From NCBI GenBank assembly GCA_023653785.1, contig JAMKCH010001722.1, positions 1 through 64,000 of the forward strand: a stretch of 64,000 nt of DNA, in the 5' to 3' direction. Both the position numbers and the translations under genes were made by a program. Origin of the DNA: Ophioderma brevispina (lineage: Eukaryota; Echinodermata; Ophiuroidea; Amphilepidida; Ophiodermatidae). Positions 1 through 9,182 of this stretch are shown one piece after another (positions within the stretch are counted from its first letter, which is position 1; every line of letters starts with the position of its first letter). The notes beneath the pieces are model-generated. The model made no database searches, was not told the origin of the DNA, and was given only the letters and a program-made list of their open reading frames with translations.

Positions 1-568
1 TATAATTACTTAAATGCCGTTCATAGTGTTACAGTGTTTAATCATTTGAAAGGGCAGTTAGGATAAGCTTAAGATTCTTGTCCTGACCACAAGCATGGTA
101 TGCTATTATTTCTTTTAGATATTCATTTCAGATAATTGTGCTTTTAGAATTTTTTCCAACGTAGTTTTTCAACATGTCAAGAGTAAATTTGCAGTCGAAA
201 TTCGGGTGCTCTACTAGCATGACTAGCATGGCTAGTATTGTACTTTGATTATTCGCGAGATTGATTTTGGTGATTTAGAAAGTTATGAACTTTCAAAAGA
301 TCATTTGTTATTTTTTCATTTTCCTATTCTGGTAATAGGGACAGATCGGTCAAAATAATCATTGTTGGTCAGAGATGGTTTCGCCCCTCCCCTTGGAACC
401 CTGTTTCTATTGGTCTAAACAAAGAAAGCGGGTTTCAGCGCCATGATCTACTGGCGGCTGAGTTTTGAGGAAGCCCCTCACCTTTTTCCTCCTTTTGGTT
501 TCAAGCAGACTACAGCAACACAAGTGTCACTTTGAAGTGGATTGTTTTTATTCATTTGGTTTACAATG
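1..568. other. intergenic or 3'-flanking sequence, no gene seen
   Basis: AT-rich sequence without a recognisable domain or repeat family. A TG/GT-rich stretch at about 505-535, read on the minus strand, lies just downstream of two AATAAA signals and would suit a poly(A) downstream element for the candidate exon that follows. Confidence 0.4.
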
Positions 569-584
569 TCAAATTTTATTGAGT
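545..584 (-). terminator. two candidate poly(A) signals
   Basis: Read on the minus strand there are two AATAAA hexamers about 28 bases apart, followed within about 20-40 bases by GT-rich sequence. One overlaps the final codons of the candidate exon at 569-808. Such hexamers are common in AT-rich DNA, so the downstream GT-rich stretch is the main support. Confidence 0.3.
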
Positions 585-808
585 ATAAACCTATCCCACA
601 ATTCTGTGTGATTTGGAGCTTTACGCTGTAAAAGGAGATATGGTCCGCCAGGAACCGTAGTCCGGGCTCCAGAGACGACAACGGAATAAAGCGTGAAAAT
701 AATGTTGCGTGAAGAGTCAACTGAATCGAGTGCCCTATTCTTCACCGTTGTAGGTGGACTGTGAGCCCGGAGGACTTTATCTCCTGCCACATCGGCATGT
801 AAAAATCT
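569..808 (-). CDS. candidate 3'-terminal exon of an unidentified gene
   Basis: Seen: on the minus strand a pyrimidine-rich stretch ending in CATTGCAG (about 809-822) precedes an open frame of 79 codons that begins in phase 0 at 808 and stops with TGA at 569-571. An AATAAA overlaps the last codons (about 573-580) and a second lies at about 545-552, followed by GT-rich sequence. The peptide is mixed in composition, with no signal peptide, membrane segment or motif I recognise, and includes a PGGPYLLLQ stretch. Inference: the order acceptor, open frame, stop, poly(A) signals, GT-rich element is what a last exon looks like. Against it: the frame also stays open a little upstream of the acceptor, the length is within chance range, and no upstream exon could be identified. 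It could also be the 3' end of a retrocopy or an old element. Confidence 0.25.
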   Translation of the reverse strand, partial: RFLHADVAGDKVLRAHSPPTTVKNRALDSVDSSRNIIFTLYSVVVSGARTTVPGGPYLLLQRKAPNHTELWDRFILNKI

Positions 809-924
809 CTGCAATGACAAAAGTTTCCGTTCTTCCTTTAAACAACAATGATAATGTAGTTTTGGTAATGACATATGAAAGCTTTGTTCTTTACTGCCTA
901 GAAACTAAGTATTGCGATATTGTG

Positions 925-1612
925 AATGTAACAGTATAGTACAGTGCACTATAAGAACGATGAAATGCAATATAAGATTGGTCCAAATCATCCAATGCGC
1001 TGATATGGGTATAGTACGGTGCAATACAATGTGGGATTGATTTAACAATCTTCTGCGCTCATATAGGTAGAGGACTATACAGTACAAATAAATGTAATAT
1101 GGAATTAGTTTAAATAATTGTCTGTGTTAATATGGGTATAGTATTGTAAGTACAAGTGCAATGCAGTGCAATATGGCATTGTTTTAATAATCCACTGCGC
1201 TGATATGGACATACTGTACAATCAATACAAGTATAAATGTAATGTAGTATTGGATTGTTTAAATAGTTTTCTGTGCTGATTTGGATATAGTATTGTACAG
1301 TACAAGTACAATGCAAAGTAATATGGGATTGGTTTTAAACAATCGTCCTGTGATGATAATGGGTTATTACAACATGGAGGCAATGCAATAGGGATTGGTT
1401 TAAATAACCCCTGGATATAGGTATGGTACTGTATCAGTGCAATAACAATGTAAAGGAATATGAAGATGTTTTAAGTGAATCGTCTGTGATATAGATATAG
1501 TACAAGTACAATCCAATGCATATGAATTGGTTCACTAATCCCCAGGGTTGATATACAGGTAGGTAAGGTTACTGTACAGTACAAGTCAAAGGGCCTGCAA
1601 TATAATTTGGTT
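925..1612. repeat. degenerate satellite, block 1 (about 60-80 bp units)
   Basis: Tandem units recur with a shared core of the type ATGGGATTGGTTTAAATAAT, then CTGTGATGATATGG, then TAGTACAGTACAAGTACAAT and ATGCAATGCAAT. GGATTGG-type cores near 976, 1036, 1103, 1174, 1252 and 1326 are spaced about 60-78 bases apart. Units differ by many substitutions and small indels. Short open frames across the array are read-through of the repeat, not genes. Confidence 0.85.
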
Positions 1613-1798
1613 TTTAAAGGTGGATCACCCGATTTAATTTCATCATTTAACTTTTCCTCTTGATTTTAAATCGTTTTTTGCCCCTGTAAGCCCATACAAT
1701 ACTAACATCCAACCAACATCTTTTATGCTACTATTTACTATGGATATATTACTCTAACATCAATACAACTACAAGGGGTGGGGGGGCCCCCATGTAGT
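1613..1798. other. non-satellite interruption
   Basis: About 185 bases of unrelated sequence (GATTTAATTTCATCATTT onward, ending in a GGGGTGGGGGGGCCCCC run) split the satellite into two blocks. It may be an insertion or a fully decayed unit; no terminal repeats are visible. Confidence 0.5.
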
Positions 1799-3236
1799 AG
1801 AGATTGTTTAAAACAATCTCTGTGCTTTATTGGTATATTACTGTCACAGTATAATACATGCATATAAGGATTACAAAGAGAGCTAGAATGCAATGTAATA
1901 TGGGATTGTTCTAAATCAACGTCTGTGCTTGATGGGGTATGGTGCAGTACAGTATAAGTACATGCAATATAGGATTACAATGAAGAGCTATAGAATGCAA
2001 TGCGATATAGGATTGTTTTTAAATCAATCCTTGCTGATATGGCTTAGTAACTTTAAGTACAAGTACGATTGTATGCATATAGGATTGCACGTACAATGAT
2101 ATGCAATAGGGTTTGGTTGTAATAATTCTCCGTGATGATATTGGTACAGGACTTTTAAAGTAAATACAATAACAATGCAATTCTCTGTGATGATATTGGT
2201 ACAGTATTTAAAGTACAAAAGTAAGGCAATGCAATATGAGATGGTTTTACTAATTTTTCCCGTGATGATTTGGTACATTTCTTTAAAGTACAGTACATGC
2301 ATGAAATATGGGATTGGTTTTAATAATCCTCTGTGATGATATTGGTACAATACTTTAAAGTACAAGTCAATGCTATGCAATATGGGATTGGCTTTAATAA
2401 TTCTCTTTGATGATATTGTACAGGACTTTAAAGTACAAGTACAATGCAAAGTAATATGGGATTGGGGTGCCGATAATTCTCGGTGGTGATAATTGGTACC
2501 GTACTTTCAGTACAAGTCAATGCCATGCAAAGGGATTGGTTGTAATAATCTATCGGTAATGATATTGGTGCAGTAACTTTAAAGTACTAATACAATGCAA
2601 ATGCAAAATAAATGGGATGGTTTTATAATCCTCTTGGTGATATTGGTATAGTAATTCTCTTTAAAGTCAAGTACCAAAATTCATGCAATATGTGATTGGT
2701 TTAAAGTATTCTCTGTGCTGTATGGTATGTACTCTACAGTCACTTAACAATGCAATGCAATTGTATGGGATTGGTTTCATAATCCTGTGGTTATATTGTA
2801 TAGTACTTAAAGTACAAGTACAGGCCAATGCAATATGGGATTGGCTTTAATAATTCTCTGTGATGATATTGCTACGTACTTTAAAGTACAAACAACATGC
2901 AATGCAATATGGATTGGTTTAAATAATTCTCTGTGATGATATTGGTACAGTACTTTACAGTTTAAATGTACAATGCTGCAATATGGGATTGGTTTTAAAA
3001 TATATTGTCTGGATGATATTGGTACAGGACTTTAAAGTACAAAAGTACAGTGCAATGCAAATATGGAAGGTTACAATAATTCTCACTCTGTGAATGATAT
3101 TGGTAGCAGTCTTTCAGTACAAGTACAAATGCACTTGTAAAATGCGCGGATTGGTTTAAATATCCACTGCGCTGTGAAGTAATGCAATGCAGTATTTTGG
3201 ATTGGTATAATACCGTGCACTGCATGTAAGATTGAA
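1799..3236. repeat. degenerate satellite, block 2 (about 74 bp units)
   Basis: The array resumes with the same core. GGATTGG cores at 2311, 2385, 2459 and 2533 are spaced exactly 74 bases apart, which gives the best estimate of unit length; other units vary from about 70 to 85 because of indels. Each unit carries ACTTTAAAGTACAAGTACA, which contains overlapping short palindromes (TTTAAA, GTAC). A 141-codon open frame on the minus strand between 2024 and 2449 is a by-product of the periodicity. Confidence 0.9.
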
Positions 3237-3600
3237 TTATTTTACTCGCCCCTCATATCCTCTTGAGCTCTTCTACGCACAGTGACTGTGTAAATGCAAA
3301 CTCAATTGCTTGGAATCATCTTATCATCTTCCTTCTGTGGTATCAGTGCTGTAGAAGTATCTCTTATAGAGAATCTTAATATATTTTAAGAGGAGTACAA
3401 TAAAGAAACAATTCAAGCATACTTAAAAACATACTTAAATGACTCCATAGTAAAATCACCTCTACTTATATAATTATAAGCAATTAAGATGTTTTAGAAT
3501 GCACATAATTTTTCGAGTGTGCTAATAATAAACTCAACTTCATCACACAGCCGAGGCACCTGTCAGAGAGAGTGCACCTGTCTTTATAAACAGTAACGAA
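3237..3600. other. intergenic, no feature seen
   Basis: AT-rich sequence after the satellite. No terminal repeats, RNA gene or coding signal were found. Confidence 0.4.
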
Positions 3601-3695
3601 AGCAGGTATGTGAATTGCCGACCATGTACCTTAAAAACCTGCCACAGAAGCATGCCGGGTGCACAATGAATAGTGGCAGTGATGTCACTGCCCTC
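3601..3695 (+). repeat. interspersed repeat, copy 1 (inverted partner at 6700-6801)
   Basis: The segment ending in TGCACAATGAATAGTGGCAG and TGATGTCACTGCC matches the reverse complement of 6700-6801 over about 90 bases, with the last 33 bases nearly identical. It could be one of two dispersed copies in opposite orientation, or one terminus of a decayed element about 3.2 kb long. Confidence 0.65.
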
Positions 3696-3766
3696 ACGTA
3701 ACTATCAGTAAAACAAGGTATATTCATTTCGCCTGAAATTTCACACAATGTTGATTTCGTTGAGTT

Positions 3767-3830
3767 GATTTCGGTATGTTTTAATATTTCGGTATGTTTT
3801 AATATTGATTTCGGTATGTTTTAATATTTT
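3767..3830. repeat. short tandem repeat, about 3 copies
   Basis: GATTTCGGTATGTTTTAATA recurs three times, with the middle copy slightly shortened. It is a small local expansion with no coding content. Confidence 0.7.
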
Positions 3831-3989
3831 AATCCCGATTTGTATTATTCTATCCCTTAAATCCCTAAATACCACTTTTTGTCACTTTTCCAAAATCACG
3901 AGGCGGACCCTTGTATTTACAGGGAAAATGCTCCTAGATCTAACAACACAAATACCGCTACCTCCATTTTTGCGGTGATCGTCAGGTTG

Positions 3990-4211
3990 CTAGTCACGTT
4001 GCTCTAGAGACGTAAGGGATATACATTCGGCAGCAAACAAAACATCAAAATGGGTACCAGGGCAAAACAAAAGTGAATAAACACTGACGTCAAAGAGATG
4101 AATGTGCTCTATCCTATGCTTGCTGGCAATGACACACACACTGCATAATAAGTATAAAAAGCAGAGAAGATACACTTGAAAAATTACAAGTAACCAAAAT
4201 GTCCACGGCAT
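3990..4211 (-). CDS. small open frame with hydrophobic N-terminus, unassigned
   Basis: Seen: an ATG at 4211 opens 73 codons. Residues 1-30 are strongly hydrophobic and Leu/Phe/Cys-rich, resembling a signal peptide or membrane segment, and the tail ends LEQRD. It lies just outside the MITE at 4329-4776. Known: AT-rich DNA read in one sense often gives hydrophobic random peptides. A second hydrophobic frame overlaps it between 4114 and 4392 and runs into the MITE, which argues for base composition rather than selection. I do not recognise a family and consider a real gene unlikely. Confidence 0.1.
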   Translation of the reverse strand: MPWTFWLLVIFQVYLLCFLYLLCSVCVIASKHRIEHIHLFDVSVYSLLFCPGTHFDVLFAAECISLTSLEQRD

Positions 4212-4328
4212 TCCAGATTAGGAACAATGAAACAACAGCAATCGCACACGCAAAACACCCTGACACGCCATACAAAAACCCACACACACATAAAAACATA
4301 GACCCAAATAAACAGAAAAATACACTCA

Positions 4329-4776
4329 CCCGGGGGGGGGGGGGGCCACTTGTATTCAAAGGTGGATATGATGCGTGAACATGGACTTCCAAAATGCACC
4401 TAAACCGTATTCCACCGACTAAAAATTATACCCTAAACAAGTATTTTTTGTCTGATTTTGCTACACTAAAGAAGTACTTTTGTAAGTTTTGCTACCCGAA
4501 ACAAGTAAGAAAGGCATTGCTGTCGTAATATACATTTAGTATCTTGCTTCGCTTTACAAATTTTTGATCTATGCTTCGATTTGAGTATTACACGTAGATT
4601 ACAATTTCAGGTTTTAGTAAAAAAAACATACCCTTTTTTTCCACATTTTGCTGTTTTTTTGAACACCCTAATCAATGTTACGGCGCGTACATCGCCTGTT
4701 AGGAAAAAAAAGATACCCTTTTTACGCTTTCTTGTTCACGCATCATATCCACCTTTGAATACAAGTGGCCCCCGGG
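4329..4776. mobile_element. MITE with 36-bp perfect inner terminal repeats and target duplication
   Basis: A 36-bp stretch at 4346-4381 (starting CCACTTGTATTCAAAGG) is the exact reverse complement of 4733-4768. Outside it both ends run into CCCGGG/G-rich termini, with the left end expanded to a long G run. The flanks are TACACTCA at 4321-4328 and AACACTCA at 4777-4784: a 7-bp exact or 8-bp one-mismatch target-site duplication, the size made by hAT-type transposases. The 448-bp interior has no coding capacity and includes T-rich blocks followed by ACCC. It is non-autonomous and probably recent, given the perfect inner repeats. Confidence 0.88.
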
Positions 4777-4784
4777 AACACTCA

Positions 4785-5872
4785 GCATGAAAAAGAAAAA
4801 ATCGTGTAGACTCAAGATGACTAGTGCCAATCCATTAATATTGCGCAAACTATAACTACTTGTCTTAAAATGTTCATGCAGATTGAATTTGGAATCGTTA
4901 AAACTATTGTACAGGAAGGAGTAAGTAAGTGATATGATGTGGACAATCAGAATACATTTTGGGGAAAACTTTAAATTGCATTGAATGAAGGTTGTCAGTC
5001 TTAGCTTAAGGACGATGAAATTGAGTATGATCAAGATACCTTTGACCCCATCTGATCTGATTGGATTCATCCTTTAAGAGCAAAGCAATCAGTATTTTTT
5101 TTCCAATTCAAAATGCTCATTTTATCTATAACTTGCTAGTGTTAGGTCATATCAACACCCTATATTACTTTTCTTTGTGAAAAGCAGACACTTGTGCATT
5201 CTAAAGCGGTCTTGATGATGCCATTTACGATTGTTTCTAGACCTTAAAAAGTCGGATCCCGACTTTTTTTAGTAAACAAAGCATAACAATCACAATTTCT
5301 TGAGAAATACGGTGTGTGACGCTTAGCCACTTGTAGGGGTCTTTACCACAACAATTTCCAATACAACAGTGTAAAAAATAGACTTTGATGAAAAAATGGG
5401 GGCGCAATTTGTTTACATTTTGAAGAAATCGCTGATAGTGGCTTTAAGAGCAGATACAATTTGAGTCTTTTGAGAAATTTAATCAATATGATTAGTTTTA
5501 TACTACGCCGCTGCTGTCTGGACTAGCTCTCCTTAATGTGAAGGTATTGAAAGAGCAACAGGGAGGCTAATATTTACCCAAGGCCAGTTCTGTTGTACTA
5601 ATAGGTACAAATCAATGATTACAACAAATACAATTGTCCGTCTATATCTTCCATCCGTGCTGCCTAATCTAGTAGCTGGTTTCCAACAGGCTTACGATAT
5701 ACACCATAGTAATTATATTACAAAAGAGGAGAGAGAGAGAAAGATGCGATGCGCATACTTGTTTATACAATGAGCTGATCAAGGATATGTAAAAGAGGTG
5801 GTAGTCCTCAGTGGTTAAAGAGATCAGGCCAAATTGTGTGTGTGTTGATATTAAATAGCTTAAGGTGATAGC
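4785..5872. other. intergenic, no gene seen
   Basis: AT-rich DNA. The only structure noted is a short GA run at about 5728-5742. Open frames are short and show no motif. Confidence 0.4.
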
Positions 5873-6196
5873 TAAGGGGTGGCTTCAAAACTCAAGCACA
5901 GGTTGTTCACTGGTCCGCGCCGGTTATTTCTGTTTGGAACGGGTTTCTGTATTCTGAACAATTAAACACGGTTCACCGCCAACATACCGCCCCAACCGGC
6001 GGTTAAGTTTTCAACGCTGCCTAACCGGCGGTTAAGTGTTTAACGCCGCCCAATATGCGGCTGGGTTTTGAACGTCGCCCAACCGGCGGTTGAGTGCCGA
6101 ACTCAGCCCAACCGGCGGTTGAGTTTTTAACGCCGCCCAACCGGTGGTTCAGTTTTGAACGCCCCCAACCAGAGATTAGTTTTGAAGCTACCCCTA
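5873..6196. mobile_element. inverted-repeat element carrying a minisatellite
   Basis: TAAGGGGTGGCTTCAAAACT at 5873-5892 is matched in inverse at 6178-6196 (AGTTTTGAAGCTACCCCTA). Both ends abut TA, as for Tc1/mariner-like MITEs. Between them lies a 29-bp tandem array. The structure resembles animal non-autonomous elements that carry internal tandem repeats. No transposase is present. Confidence 0.65.
5990..6176. repeat. 29-bp minisatellite, about 6.5 units
   Basis: AACC starts at 5994, 6023, 6052, 6081, 6110, 6139 and 6167, giving a period of 29 (the last step is 28). Each unit carries the near-palindrome AACCGGCGGTT followed by AAGTTTT-AACGCCGCCC. The array is more GC-rich than its surroundings, and a single related motif (CCGCCGGTTAAGTG) occurs near 7975. 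Confidence 0.92.
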
Positions 6197-6699
6197 ACAT
6201 GGTATAGCTGACATAGAGAGTAAAAGGTGAGGCAAATTATTACAAATTATGTAAAGTAAAAATTCCAATAAATTATACATATTCATGTTCTATCAATCTA
6301 GTATGGTCAGAACGAAGTTTTAAAAAATACTATCACTTCGACGTCAAATTTTTACCTCATATGCAAGTCACTAACAGGAAGCCGAATGGTAGAATATAGA
6401 TTTACTCATTTATTGTAATTCACACACCTTGAACATTGTTGTGTATAGGTCATTATCTCCAAAAAAGAAGCGCTGTCACATAACATCTAACAGCTGGCGA
6501 AAAGGGAATAGCCTGTGAGAAGTGTACCAGATGTATGGGCTGATGAAGAGAGTTGTATCTTTTGTCAGTAATGGTCAAGGAAATTGTAATAATATTTATC
6601 CTTAAGAGAGTGGTATTACGATATCTACAGGTTGTATATATACAGTATATTATACCTTTTATAAAAGTTTTAGGAGGATTTAATACAAATTGACTACTA

Positions 6700-6801
6700 C
6701 TTGATGACAGTGACGTCACTGCCACCATTCATTGTGCACTTCAGTGGCATGGTATTTGGTAGAGTTTGAAAAGTAAATGGTCAGCATCTCACATACCATT
6801 G
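6700..6801 (-). repeat. interspersed repeat, copy 2 (inverted partner at 3601-3695)
   Basis: This is the reverse complement of the 3601-3695 copy; the best-matching part is GTGACGTCACTGCC followed by ATTCATTGTGCACT. It includes a consensus TGACGTCA (CRE-like) palindrome that is TGATGTCA in copy 1. Confidence 0.65.
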
Positions 6802-9029
6802 CTTTTGTTGTTTTCCAATGCATATTCAAAGATATTGATCTCACATGTGCTAGGCGGATTAACATATCAATTGTTTGTAGCAGTCACGGGGAAAAGTAAT
6901 GTAATGACATGCATTATTTAATTAATAACAGAAATTGGGAAACATCCAAATTCTTTTCAAACAAGTGGATATCACATCAGTAGGTTTAATCCTATATTCG
7001 TCCGCTATAAGGTAAAACAATCTTTTTACAACGGCCGGCGTTTTGTAGAAAAGTTCTTCCAAAAGGTGGGTAACCCGACCAATAACCTTGTCCCCACTTT
7101 ACTCCATAAATGAGATTTTGTTATCAGAAGAAAGTTAATATTTTTCTCATTACCCCGTGAAATTTAAGGTATTGGAAATGCTTCCTCGATATTATGAATA
7201 CAAACGTCTCCAAATATGGTCAATCATATTAATTAACACACTGCACTGTCCTAGCCCATGAGCAAAATTTAATACACATTTTTGCCTCTAATATCCAAAC
7301 TACTTAACCGAATTAACTCAAACTTTGTAATCAGATATTTTTGGTGATATGCTTCCATGTGAAATGGAAAACACCAGAAGAAAATCTGACTGATCGGGTC
7401 ATCCCCCTTTAAAATCAATGATTGCATTCTTAATTTTTTTTTTTCTATTTTGTAATACATTATGTATTCCCATAGCTCTGCACACATTTCAAGGGAGGAA
7501 TCCAGAGCATCACTTCGATTAACACAAACTGGAGCGGTCACTTATCATGCTTATTGCTCTATGTGTTGGACAGGAAGCAAAAATTTGATTTATATTTATG
7601 CTGAGTGAAGTACTAAACTTATCAAACATGTCAAATATCAAATTTGACACCTTGTATTACCGGAAGAAAATAGAGATCATCTAATAAAAATAAAGACTGT
7701 ATTTTCTTATTAACCAGTTGTTCCGTTTTAATACCATATATTCCACACATGACAAAACTGGATAATTCCAAGGGGATGTAGTACAAATGAATTCATCTGA
7801 CCTCTTGCTGATCCTAACCATTGTTGTTTTTAACGTCTTAATGCGTCTTGTCTTGGAGCTTTTTGCCGCCTCTTTCCATCCTCCTCCGTACCTGAGAGAC
7901 TTGTTTTTTTGCTGATGTTCTTCGCACCTGAGCTGACTCTAAGCTGGCGGGTCGCGCAGCCAACAAGAAACTCTCCGCCGGTTAAGTGTCAGCGCTATCT
8001 CTGAAATTGTGGTAAATTGTATGACTAGTTTGTCCATACCAGTTACGTAACCTTTGTTTGGTATAATGTCATTCATGCACTGTGCCACCTGATAAGGTGA
8101 ATTTATGACTTATTTACATGTGCTCAACATTATTTCCTCGGTATTACATGGTTTTCTCTCGGAGTCCAGTTGGGTGAACATTTTCAAGGTGTCGCACTTT
8201 ACGTAAAACATGTTATGGATAGTTTGAATCTTCCGAGCTCTTATGAGAGAACGCAAAGACATTGGTGGCCCTTAGGGATTGCTAAGTCATCTCACCAGGT
8301 TATTCGAGGTTTTGGTGACGTAGCGTAGCTTCAGGCTTCATTACAGTTCTTACACAAGTGTGGTTTTGTACATGTTGTATATAAACTTAAAATCTAAACC
8401 ATAAAATAAAATCTTTAAAAAAGTTATTTTCGCCAGATAAATTTCATAAAGCGGTAGTCAATTGTTCACCTCTGTTTGGACACAAATTGTCTGACGTCAT
8501 GAAATTTGTTTACAAAAATACATTTTTAAAACTATATTATTTTTCTGAAGAAAATCAATGTTTAAGATTGCACATGGTTGTTTTAGATTTTATGGTATTA
8601 TAGATGTACCCTGTTCAGTGTAAGGTGGAACATGACCCCATTCTTTTGCCACTTATATTCTATACAATTTGTCAGAGGAAAGGCTCCAAGTTGTGTCAAA
8701 ATACACCTTAGCTACTATAGTATATTCACCCTAAGGTTGAATTATGACCTTGCCCTTCCCTAGTGTTATCTCTTTGTACATTGTCAAATGTCATGTTTCA
8801 TCTTATAGTGTGTATTACCACACTTGTTTCACTTCATGTATCAAATCCAACAAGAAGAATTATCATCAAGAACTGGAAGAAAAATGTTGTCTGATATGCT
8901 ATAATGTTTACTGCTTCAATATGTCCAAAACTATAAAGCTAAGAATTTCATGGAAAGACTAATTTTATGGTGTTTGGTGGTCCCAAAGGGAACACTAAAA
9001 TAATGTTACAATAGCTCATTCCAGGTATT
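6802..9029. other. intergenic, no gene seen
   Basis: No domain, RNA gene or element end was found. Open frames here (for example 7269-7541 minus and 8744-8962 plus) are short, AT-driven and lack splice or homology support. Confidence 0.4.
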
Positions 9030-9182
9030 TACTTGAGTCGAGTCATTGGAGTTCTTTTTGAGGTCAATCGAATCGAGTCATTCGAGTTACTATTACTCTT
9101 TAATTTGGGAAAATAAAACAAAATGGTAAAGTTAAGTCACGTCCCTTTTTCTCGAGTCACGAGTCATGACTTGAGTCTGATG
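9030..9182. repeat. GAGTC/GACTC-rich simple-sequence patch
   Basis: GAGTC, GAGTCA and their complements recur, for example CGAGTCACGAGTCATGACTT near 9153. The sequence is locally self-complementary. It resembles a decayed GAGTCA-type simple repeat and has no exact TGASTCA site, unlike the cluster at 28834-29758. Confidence 0.5.

Noticed and set aside
2024..2449. 141-codon minus-strand open frame
   Set aside because: It lies wholly inside the 74-bp satellite; the repeated peptide pattern follows from the tandem DNA, and indels shift the frame in other units.
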